From positions 915,001 through 979,000 of the forward strand of contig JABMCL010001555.1 in NCBI GenBank assembly GCA_018857735.1: DNA of 64,000 nt, read 5' to 3'. Below the pieces are notes generated by a model. That model was given only the letters and a program-made list of their open reading frames with translations, did no database searches and was not told the origin of the DNA. Position numbers and translations under genes: made by a program. The stretch is from Alviniconcha marisindica. Lineage: Eukaryota; Mollusca; Gastropoda; Provannidae. Within the stretch, counting starts at the first letter, position 1, and each line of letters begins with the position of its first letter. Shown here in pieces: positions 1-11,900 of the stretch.

Positions 1-20
1 GCCATCTTTGTTTTACACAG

Positions 21-177
21 GACGGTGCCACAGTCACCATCTCTGGTACGGGCACAGACTCTGAGGGGGATGTTTTAGATGAGGACGATGCAGCCAGCGA
101 CATCTCACCGCTCTCACGCACGAGCAGTGAACGCAGCAGTGGCCGACTAACCAGGATCAGAGACAAAGACCTTTCAG
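21..177 (+). CDS. Exn: Gene 1 exon 1 (first in window)
   Basis: Preceded by TTTTACACAG and followed by donor GTAATG. It encodes 52 residues rich in Asp, Ser and Thr, including [18 protein letters not shown], and ends in phase 1. It is probably disordered. Upstream exons lie outside the window. Confidence 0.82.
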
Positions 178-2625
178 GTAATGATGGAGAGCAAGATCCC
201 TCAACAGTGTTGCATTTCTCCAGCGGCTCTGCTGTCTTGGATCTGTTGACCTATAGCCACAGGACAGTAGAAGAGTAAACAAAACATTTACTGCAGATGC
301 TGTGTAGATTCTGTTCTCATCTCAGAAGCAAAGTGTACAAACATTTTGTGGTAAAGAAGCAGAGCCTCCGCCAGACTGGCATAAACCCGGCCTAGGTAAT
401 GATGACTGTACCGGCTGACTGAGGGTTGGTATTGGAATTTTCTTTTATTGCCAGTACCACATACCGATACAGTCTAGTGGAAGCTCTGGTTGAGGATCAG
501 GAATGTTTTAATTACCACAGCAGGTTTCTCTGGAAATGTATGGTTGGATGGTGTGTGCCTGGAAATAAGCCAACAAATCTTACATTCAAAATTTGCTAAT
601 CGATTAGACTAATATATTTATATCTACAGCATGCAACACCTAGGAGATGTTATCAGTTAGAAATAAGTGAGTGAGTGGGGTTTAATGCTGTCTTTTTTCA
701 TAATCGGGTCGCTGGGAAGCAGTAACATGAAGCAGCACCATACACTCAAGGTTGGTAACCATTTTGCCATTGTCTCCGTTGCAGTTGAAATCCCAAAGAT
801 GCAGCAAGGGGAGGAAGAAGAGCAAGGGGTGGCCACCCCCCCTCCCCCCCTCCCCCCTCGTGCCTCCAAAGTGCTGAAGGAGATGAACGTGGAGAACTCC
901 CCTCCGCTGCCCCCCCGCAACCCCATGGCAAGTCTCAGTGTCAATCTGGATGCCGTGGTTCCCATCACGCCGCCAGCAAGGGGCCCCTCCCCTGGGGAGA
1001 AAAAGTAAGTGTGGTCTGTGGGGGTGTCTGTGGGTGGGGGGTGGGGGTCTGTGTCTATCTGTGGTTAGTGTGTGTGTGGTTAGTGTGTGTGTGTGGTTAG
1101 TGTGTGTATTGTGGGGTTTGTGTCTGTGTGTGGTTAAGTGTGTGTGTAGTTTGTATGCATGTGGTGGTGATGGTGAGTGTGTGTGTGTGTGTGTGTGGTT
1201 AGTGTGTATTGTGGGGGTTGTGTGTGTATGGTCAAGTGTGTGTGTAGTTTGTGTGCATGTGGTAGGGGATGTTTGTGGTTTGTGTGTGTGTAGTCTGCAT
1301 GTATTTGATGGGGGTTATGTGGGTCTGTATGTGTGTGTGGTTAAAGTGTGGGTAGTCTGTATGTGGTGGGGGTTATGTGTGTGTGCGTGTGGGGTTAAGT
1401 GTGGGTAGTATGTATATGGTGGGGGTTATGTGTGTGTGTGGTTAAGTGGGGGTAGTCTGTATGTGGTGGGGGTTACCTGTGGGGGGGTGGGGGGGGGGGG
1501 GGGGGTAAGTGTGTATGTCTATGTATGTGGTGGGGGTTACATGTGTGCATGTGGTTAAGTGTTTGTGTGTGATAAGCCTGTGTATGGTGAAGCATGTGTG
1601 TAGTCTGTAAGCATATGGTGTGGAGTGTGTGTGTGTGTGTTTGAGGGGATCTTGTGTGCATATGGTGGAGGTTGTGTGTGTGTTCAGTTGGACAAGGGGG
1701 GATGCTGAGCATCTATATTCATGTGTGTGCGCATGTGTGTAGCCTGTATGCACAGGGTGTGTGTGTGGTTTGTGTATATATGATGGGTGGGTGTATGTGT
1801 GTAGTTGGTGTGCATGTGTGTAGCTTGTATGGATGTGGTGGGTGTATACATGGTATTTGTGTGTATGAAATGACATGCTTGTGTTGGTTTGGTGGTGTGT
1901 GTGTGGTAGAAGAACAGAGTTCTAGACTTCTACTCCCTTTTGATCAGTAGCTGTGAATCAGATGACTGGACTGACTGTTCTATGACTTGGATTCACAAGA
2001 TTCAAATGTTGTGTTTTGAATGTTTCCAAGTCTTAGAGGCTGTCACTAATTGCTTTTCACCAGGAGGAAGCCGGATCGCTTCTCATTCGGCAGAGACAGC
2101 TACCTAGGGGGTCAAGAAATGTCAGGGTCACACAGTGATCCTGGAGATGTGCCTGACTATGAACTGGCAAAGTCAGGTAAGTGTTTTTGTATTCTTTGGG
2201 TATAGGGGTGCACGTGTATGAGTGTGTGCATGTGTGAGTGCATGAAAAATGGGTTGTAGCAAAAAGGATAAGATGACAGACCTTGTTTGGGTGCCAGGGA
2301 TAAGATGGTTGACCCTGTCAGGGTGCGGTGAAGGGATGAATTTGTTGAAGGGATATATCAACATCCTTTGGATTCACCCGAACAGGGTCTGTTACTTACG
2401 GTGAAAAAGTCAGTTATTGTTCATGAAGTTTTGACTGTATTAAGCATTGGTTTATCATCAGACGTGACCTTAAATAGAATTTTAAAAAATCTGTTTCTGT
2501 TTCTGATAATTGGTAAAAAGAATTGTACACACATTGTGTACATGAGTGTGCATGTCTGGGTGATCGTGCATGTGTGTGTGTGTGTGTGTGGGGTGGTGGT
2601 CATCTGTCTCTGTGTGTGTATGTGC

Positions 2626-2661
<36 letters not shown>

Positions 2662-4135
2662 ATTTTTGGTTTTATGTATGATATGCATTTATTTCTGTTT
2701 TGATGAAATTTTGTGCTGTTTTATTTCACCAGTTATTTCACTACACATAGGTTGGTTGGTTGGTAGTGTTCTGACACCTGTTTCATAAATCCTTTTCCAG
2801 ACATGTATTTGGATTGTGATCCTGCTTCTCCGAGGTCGTTAGAGAGAATGGAAAGAAAAGAGTGAGTATCCATTTTTGTGTTTTGGTCTTTGCTCTCTTT
2901 AAAAAAAAAAAGTTTTTACACTCTGCCACCTCTCCTGTCATTATCAAAGGGAGAACAGGCTGGTGCACATAGGGTGCCACTTGCAACCCCCCCCCCCACC
3001 CCCACCCCCACCACCACCAAGAGAGCTATGCTCAGGGGTGACACGCAAGCCACGCCACAGGCATTAAGCTGTCAGTGTCACTGTGGTCTGTGATGTTAGT
3101 GTCACTAGTGTCACTGCGCTGCGGTCTGCGACACTAGCAACAGCGTTCACATGGCAGCCATTCAGTGATGCAAACTAAGCTTAACCCACAACCTCACACT
3201 CGTCAATCAAATCCTTTTTACCCCTGCTGTGGCAATCCTTCCAGTCCCAGTCCCACTACTGTTTCGGGTTTTGATGGTTATTCAGGGATGTAAGTGAAGC
3301 ATTTCCTGGCTGCACCAAAGTGTGAGCAAGGTTTCTCAAACTTTGCACATTTTTTTATGGCCTCTGTTGAGCTATACCCATTTGAATCTGTTTTAATGAC
3401 CTTGACCTTGTTTGAAGGTCACGTGGTCAGAAAGGTGAAATGAGCCGAGTTGGAACTCTTCATAAAGATCTGAATTTTTGAAGAAAAGAGCACGTCCAAA
3501 CTGATTTTCTTAGTTTTGGCACATATTTAAAAAAAGATAAGCAGATTATAATGAAAGATAAGCTGATTATAATGAATTTTCTTAGCTTTGGCATGTATTT
3601 AAAAAAAGAACTGATTGTGATGAATTTCAGGGCTTGGCAAAGCAAGTACCTTTTCCTCCTTTTCAAACTTTTTGAAGTCAGCTCTTTCAAACTTTGCATG
3701 ATGATAAGCTCTACGACTCTTCACACTTTCATACCTCTTTCAATCAACGTGATTGAATTTCAAGGTCACAGCGGTGGCAGAAAGATAAAACTGAAAGTCT
3801 TGTTTTCTTGACGAGTTCCTATTGAGTAATTCACACTGTGTGTGATTGTTCCAAAATCTGGACATGGTCACAAAGCTGTAAGTAGCACTGGCACTCAAGG
3901 GTCTGTAATGGTGTGTTGGTTGCTTTGGCGAAGGCTTTAGTGTCTTGAGGGGTGGAGTGGGGGATGTTTAAGTGAGATCTTTAAAATGGCGTGTGATAGT
4001 ACCCTCTGTGACCAGCTTTGCGCATTGCATTCATACCGGGTCAAGTGACAGTGACTCTCATTTTCAGGGTTATAGGAAAGTAAAGATAAAAACAAACAAA
4101 AATGTTTGAACTGGGTTTAACTGAGCATTTGCTTG

Positions 4136-4170
<35 letters not shown>

Positions 4171-7100
4171 GTTATTTAATTGATGAAAGAATTGTTGCTA
4201 ATAATATTAAGTCCACATAATTTTTTATTTTTTATTATTACATTTGCAGATCAAATTGTGTAAATATTTTTTATTATTACATTTGCAGATCAAATTGTGT
4301 GTTTGTGTGTGTGTGTGTGTGTGTGAGTGTGTGTACGCGTGCATGCGTGTGTGTAAACTGTAACATGTTCATTGTTTGTACCAATGAAAAGGGTTTATAA
4401 TGCCACAGTTCAAGGAGACCTTTCCCCAGTACTCTGCCAAAAAGCAAATTCGGCATCACATATTTTGCCCTTTCCTTTTATAACTTTTGCTTTCTGATCT
4501 GTAACACGATGCTTCCTGGCCAACTTCTCAATTCCCTATTCTGAAGGCGCACCATTGAACCAGTTGACGCTTTGTCATCAATGATGTATTCTCTGTATCA
4601 TGCTGCTTCCGGTCTTGTACCTAAACTGTGAGGAAGTCCGATCTATTCTCCTGTTATACTAGTTACACACATTTACTCACATCCACACTAATCCTTAACT
4701 TTTTGTCCTTTTCTCTTATGCTGCTGCATAGTTTGCCCACCAAACGAACAAAATTTAAGTCGATATTCAGGTATGTATGGCACTCTGACTGTTGTATTTT
4801 ACACTTTGAAGCAGTTTGTATGGGGCAGCCGCTAACTAGGCTGTCTTTGCTTGCAATTTTTTCTCGCTTGGTGCACTGTCTTTATGATGAATCGGTGTTG
4901 TGAATTTGAGGCTGTCGTTAGGGACGACCTTCATGGACCGGGGGGGGGGGGGAATTGGGGGCAGGGAGAGTCTACGCTCTACTTATTACTCTCCATTTTG
5001 TGGCGTCTAGAGAAAACATTGCAAGAAAAGATCTGTTTGAGTTGTTGTGTATGCAAGAGCTGTAAAAACGTCTCATGGATGTCTGTTATTAAAATTAAAA
5101 AAACAAGTCTAAAACATACGTGCCTCGTTGACATTTTCAGACGCAGACGACGAAGTGGCTTTTGGCGTCTGTGGCACTATATGTATGTGGCATGGCATGT
5201 GATAAGTGGCGTGGGGCGATGTGGCTGCAGATCCACTGTCGTGCGAACCTAGACGCTTTGTCACTTGTAGATCAATCAGTCGCTACCTTGTGTGATGCAG
5301 CGTTTCGACCCTGATCTTGCTGTGTATGCCGTTCGATTTTCTGCCTTTTTGGGAAGAAGGGTTTGGGGGAGGAATGGAGGGGCTTAGTTGGTAAATGGAA
5401 ACACGGGGGTGGTGGGGGAAAAAAACACAACGTACTGTGCATGTGACACTAATATTTCACCCAGCTGTTCAAGGTGGTTGTTCACATTGTTCACATTTTA
5501 TACTATTTGCCTCGTGTCTGAATTCTTTTATATAAAACTATCTCATTGTTCAAAGTTAAGTTATCCCTCCCTGCCCCCTACCCCCCCAAACTTCTACTAC
5601 CCCCCCCCCCCCCTGCACCACCACCACCACCAACTAACTCACCACTCTGCTGTACCCCCGCCCCACCCTACCCCACCCCACCCCGGTTGAAGTGGTTATG
5701 TTGCACGTAATGATTATTATAGCTGTACTGTGGTGTTTGTGCATGGGCTGCGTTGAGGACAGTAGATTTACACCCTGATTGCCCCTGCTTCCGCGCAGAC
5801 TCGTTGCGTTTGTAACATGTTCTCACTGGCAGGTTTCTAACCACGGGAATCAGCCGTTGAGTTGTGTTTTTTGAGTTTTGTTTGCAGTTGGTGCTTGCAT
5901 GTCATGTGCCGTTTTGGATGTTTTTGTCTGCATGTCGTTCCAGTGAGCATCACAGCATTTTGTACAGTTACGTTACTACCGTTTTTGTTACTCAAGGAAT
6001 TTTGTCAGAATTTTCATCCTCATCCTTACCAGTTTTTATGTTGTGGTTTGTTTCTTTTATCTGACATCTTCATCAGTTAACTGCAAATAGGTTGTTGAAA
6101 GATTCTGAAAAGTGATTTTTCTCTACCATTAGAGATACATGTTGCGGTTTGTTTCTTTTTTATTTAACATCTTTATCAGTAAACAACAGTTGTTGAAAGA
6201 TTCTGAAGAGGAAAGTGATTTTTCTCTAACATTAGTATATTGTTCATGTCCATTCAGAACCTCGTCTCTCACAAGGCATAGCTGACAACTAAATCTACTG
6301 TAGTGTATACATGCAAATGATATGTCTTGCATGGTCAGATGGATGACATATAGTTAGCCTCTGGTGGAAATTAAGTACACTTCATGTCATGACCAGGTTT
6401 GTGCAGTGGAACCCTCTTTCTGAAGGAATCAGTAAATTAAAGTGAGGTTCTGCTTGAAATGGCTGTGCTTCTTCAAAAATCAACCATCGGGGTTCCACTG
6501 TACATGATGTGAAAATACCACTACCCTGCTATAATGTACCTGGTCTTTTAATCGGGGTTCCGCTGTACATGGGGTGAAATTATCACTACCCTGCCCTAAT
6601 GTACCTTCATTGCACATATAGATATATTCACATTTTGTCTTTCTGTAATGGATGAGAATTTTGTTGTTGCTGAAATTTGTACTCCAGGTAATAATATATT
6701 GTTCACTTATGTTACAGAGAGTTTCCAGAAATGTTTCTAAGACGTGAAGTGATCTGTCTGTCTGTGTTCATTGATGTTGTGACCTTTACCTGCTGGTGTT
6801 CCCCGTCTTTTATCTTTTTTGAAGCAAAGTCTCAGAGTATTTATTAGAATTTTTGTTTTTAAATCAAAGTTTTGAAGGTTATGATTGACAAGCCAAGATA
6901 TCTGATGGGATTTCTACTCTGTTACAGTAAAACCACCACTAGCCAAGGACCGCGGACATCATCCAGTAGCTACCTGTACCCGGACAACATCTCCGACTGG
7001 CCTCAGCTGCAAGGGGACAGCGAGGACGAGGAACTCTACATTGAGCTGGTCAGCATGGTTTTAGGTGTTGGCGTTGCCCATGGACAATTCGTAATGAGCA

Positions 7101-8856
7101 GGGTCATGATGGGGTCATGATTTCTAAAGTGAGGCTTCGGGTGTTTAAAAATGGCATGAGCGTGTGGAGATTTTGTTGCTTGCACCATAGCTGACATTCA
7201 TAAGCCTCGTTTTGGAACTTGGTGACCTCACCTTGTGAATAGGCATTGGGAATCGTCCATTGGCATTCAGGTCTGAACTTCTGATGGGGGTAGGGGAGAA
7301 GATATTTCATGTAGGATAAGAAAGTTGAGGAAGCTGATGTTGAGTAAAGTGGATTAATCAACAGAGTTGTTATGTAAAAAATAAATAAATCTGAAGCAAG
7401 AATAACTGCTAGCATTGTAAAATAAGATCCAAACACATGAAAGGTTGAAAAGAATGCTATTTCTGTTTGTGTTTTGTCATTAATACGGTTCTTTTTAACC
7501 TTTTATGTGTTAAGACCAGAACTGTTATGTGATTGGTTATTGTAAACTGGTTGAGTGATGGGTAGGTTAGGGGGGAAGTGAAGCAACAGAAAATGCAGAT
7601 ATTTTCATCTGCAGGCTTCAAAGGAAATGTGCAGATATTTTCATCTGCAGGCTTCAACAGAAAATGTGCAGATATTTTCATCTGCAGGCTTCAAAAGAAA
7701 ATGTGCAGATATTTTCATCTGCAGGCTTCAAAAGAAAATGTGCAGATATTTTCATCTGCAGGCTTCGAAAGAAATGTGCAGATAATTTTATCAGCAGGCT
7801 TCATTGGCGGTTCTGTTGACATTGTAGAAAAGAAGTACTTTCTTGCTTTGTATTTGAGCTGCTCAAGGAGTAGTCATGTTGGTTCACTCTAAACCATTGA
7901 GGAACAGAAGAAACTGGTTTGTGACTTATATTTTTTATCACACATTCCACTTTTGTTCACGACATCATAGATGCAGACTGCTGGGCACAAAATGGCATTA
8001 TCATTACTTTCAGAAACTTATTTTTGACAAGCAGGACCAAAATCAGTTGGTATTTCATTCCTGTGAATAGAGTCTGTGATGTTGCATTCCTTCAGCCACC
8101 CTTTAGCAGTTGATAATTTCAGTCAGAAGTGGGGGAAGGGAAGATTTATTTTTTATTTTTTCAGACTGTGATTCAGCGATTTTTTTTGTTAGTGATAGTG
8201 CTGTATTTTGTTTTTCATTGCTGAATGTCCTGATATAACTGTTATGGTTGATTGGGTGTAAAACAAGTTACCTACATACTGACTGAAGTTTACTGTTAGT
8301 ATGATTTGTTGTACTGTTCACCCTGATATAACTCCTGATTGACTGGGTGTAAAACAAGTTACTTACTTACTTACTGAAGTTTTACTGCTAGTATGATTTG
8401 TTGTTCTTACAACTGTTCCCTGTTACAATGAGCAGAACTGAACACGGATTCCCCCTTGTTGTTACTTCTGGCAGGAGGATGACCAGATCTACGGTCAGCA
8501 GGATCGGCCCTTTAGCACCAAGTTTGAGAGTGAGCCCTTGTACCAGTGGTATGCCAAAGACAAGATCATTCGAAACAACCGACAGCTGTCCACTTCGGAC
8601 GTGTCAGGGTCCGGGGATGACACAGAAAGCTCTACAGATGAATCGGTTTCTGGTGAGTTGGTGCACAGTTCAGTGGTTGATTTGTAAATCTGATTGTGGA
8701 TTTTTTTCTCCATGTTTTTTTGTCAGCAGTTGTCTGTAGACCTAAATGATTTTAGGGGAGTTTTTTTGTTTTACGTTGTTTTATTTTATGTAATGGTGCA
8801 GTTTACAAGTGTGTGCGTATGCATGTGTGTCTGCATGTGTGTGTGTCTGCGTGTGT

Positions 8857-8906
<50 letters not shown>

Positions 8907-11900
8907 CTAACTGTGGGAGAGAAAAAGCAGGTGGGAAGAGATTGCTAAATGTTTTGTAGTGTTCATTAAGAAGTGTTCAGTGAGGAGTAGGTACTCTAGA
9001 AATCTCCCTTAATTTTTTTCTTGTGGAGTGGATGTTAAAATCCAGATGTGCAAGTATGCAGATGTTGCATATTGTTTGTATAGGGTCACACTATTCTCAG
9101 CTTTCAAATGTAAACAGGTAACAAGGGGTTGCCAGGTTTAATTGTATTTTACTGACTGCAGTGTTATTTATAATTATAATAGTAACAGTGGGGATCTTAG
9201 AGCACCCATTATCACCTGATACATTTCATACTAAAAACCCCCACCAAATCACTAAATATTAACATACACAAATTTGTGGATTTTTTTCAGGAGACAGTGT
9301 ATGACGGTATGGAGAGGCTACTTCAAAAGTCTAGTAAATATTAACACACACAAATTTGTGAATATTAACATACACAGATTTGTGGATTACGTTCAGGAGA
9401 CAAAGTATATGAGGATATGGAGAGGTTACTTCAAAGGTCCAGTATATATTAACGTACTCAAATTTGTGGATCTCTTTCAGGAGACAAAGTGTATGAGGAT
9501 GTGGAGAGGTTACTTAAAGGTCTAGTAAATATTAACACACACAAATTTGTGAATATTAACATACACAGATTTGTGGATTACCTTCAGGAGACAAAATGTA
9601 TGAGGATGTGGAGAGGTTACTTCAAGGTTCAGTAAATATTAACGTACTCAAATTTGTGAATTTCTTTCAGGAGACAAAAGTGTTTGAGGATCTGGAGAGG
9701 TTACTTCAAAGGTCTAGTAAATATTAACACACACAAATTTGTGAATATTAACATACACAGATTTGTGGATTACCTTCAGGAGACAAAATGTATGAGGATG
9801 TGGAGAGGTTACTTCAAAGGTCCAGTAAATATTAACGTACTCAAATTTGTGAATTTCTTTCAGGAGACAAAAGTGTTTGAGGATCTGGAGAGGTTACTTC
9901 AAAGGTCTAGTAAATATTAACACACACAAATTTGTAAATATTAACGTACACGTACTCAAATTTGTGAATTTCTTTCAGGAGACAAAAGTGTATGAGGATC
10001 TGGAGAGGTTACTTCAGAGGTCTAGTAAATATTAACACACACAAATTTGTGAATATTAACATACACAGGTCTGTGGATTTCCTTCAGGAGACAAAGTGTA
10101 TGAGGCTGTGGAGAGGTTACTTCAAAAGTAAAGTAAATATTAACGTACTCAAATTTGTGAATTTCTTTCAGGAGACAAAGTATATGAAGATATGTCGAGG
10201 TTACTTCAAAGGTCCAGTAAATATTAACGTACACAGATTTGTGGATTTCTTTCAGGAGACAAAGTGTATGAGGATGTGGAGAGGTTACTTCAAAGGTCCA
10301 GTAAATATTAACGTACACAAATTTGTAAATTTCTTTTAGGAGACAAAGTGTTTGAGGATGTGGAGCGGTTATTTCAAAGGTCCAGTAAATATTAACGTAC
10401 CCAGATTTGTGGATTTCTTTCAGGAGACGAAGTGTATGAGGATGTGGAGTGGTTATTTCAAAGGTCCAATAAATATTAACGTACCCAAATTTGTGGATTT
10501 CTTTCAGGAGACAAAGTATATGAGGATGTGGAGAGGTTACTGCAACGGTCAAGTACACACCGCAGGCGCCCTGATGCCTTTGAGCGAAATGCTCCTGCCA
10601 GACGTTCGGTCATCATGGATGTCTTCGGCAAGTCGGGGTCCCTGCATCGCGCATTGTGGTGTGAAATGCCAGAGGTTAGAGAGCTGCCCGTTTGCCCATT
10701 ATTGTTATGTATGATGGTAGAATAATAATGATAATAACACTGTCCTTGACCTCTATTAGTCTGTACAGTGTGTGTGCGTGCACGTGTGTGTGTGTGCATC
10801 TTGCACTTAGTTATGCTTGAATCCTTGTTGGTATGTACATTATGTGTTTAGCTTTTGTTAACTTGTAGAAAATATTCTCCATCACAATGTGCATTGTGTG
10901 TGTTAGACATGTTCAGTGCTTTGAGCTACATGCCGTAGGCACTTTACACATTTACATTATTATTATTATGGTATGCGAGGCAACAGTTTATATGATACTT
11001 ATGTTTTTTTTAAATTGAATGCTTTTGTGTGTGTGTGTGTGTGTGTGTTGCTGCTTGTGGCAAATTTTGGAACCTTACATGTAAAAGGAGATTAATTAAC
11101 TGCACGAGAAGTACTGCTCAGTCCTGCTAGGGGTATGTGATCTGAAATGGCTTTTGTAATAAGCTGTCATAATGTTCTGGGAAGTGCATGATAAAACCTG
11201 TTACAAATGACCAACAATTTATTAATAATGATGATAGCTTTTTTCTGTGTGTTGTTTTGCACGGCTTCTTTAACGTCTTGTTTTGTGACTTTACAGGTGA
11301 AGAACAGCGGTGTGCTTAATACCATGGACCCACAGGAGAAGAAAGTGCAAGAGGTAGGCTCCTTTTTTTCTTACATTTTTAAAACATTTTTTTTATAGAC
11401 AGCCTCAAAAACCTGTTTCCTGAGTAATAGACAAGGAAGACAATTGACACATTTTTTGTTGTGTTCTTGGTTGGTATGGGCTTTGTCAATGATGATATTT
11501 TTTAAGTATGGCAAAAATCTTGGCGTTGGTACAGTGCTGGTGGTGGTTAGTTTCTTTCCAAATATTTAAAGGGGAAACAAACGGACATCATGGGTAGGCT
11601 TGAAAATGTAAAAAATGTGCAAATATTTCCTTTGGCAGGCTTTGTTTGGTCATTCTGTCAATATTTTATCCAACAAAAGTGCTTGTTGGCTTCAAATTGG
11701 AGCTTCTTGGGGCACAGCCATGTTGGTTTGCTCTTCACTACCGAAGCGCAGAAAAAGGCTGTTTTGTGACGTATAATACTTTTGCCATTGATACAGTCTG
11801 GCCTTGTTCATGACATGCCTGATACAGACTGCTGGGCACAAAATGGCAGCCATCACTGTTGTGTTTTCATGAATTTCAAACGTTGATTTTTAAGAAACGG

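Noticed and set aside
657..968. Minus-strand frame over gene 1 exon 2
   Set aside because: Antisense of a proline-rich coding exon; the plus strand has acceptor, donor and phase continuity.
4550..5850. CpG-richer part of gene 1 intron 4 as an alternative first exon or promoter
   Set aside because: No frame with a convincing start joins exon 5 in phase; left as non-coding intron.
10022..10558. 178-codon minus-strand frame with regular repeats
   Set aside because: It is the antisense of the 84-nt exon-edge array, whose length is a multiple of three. The plus strand carries the splice sites and the true exon.
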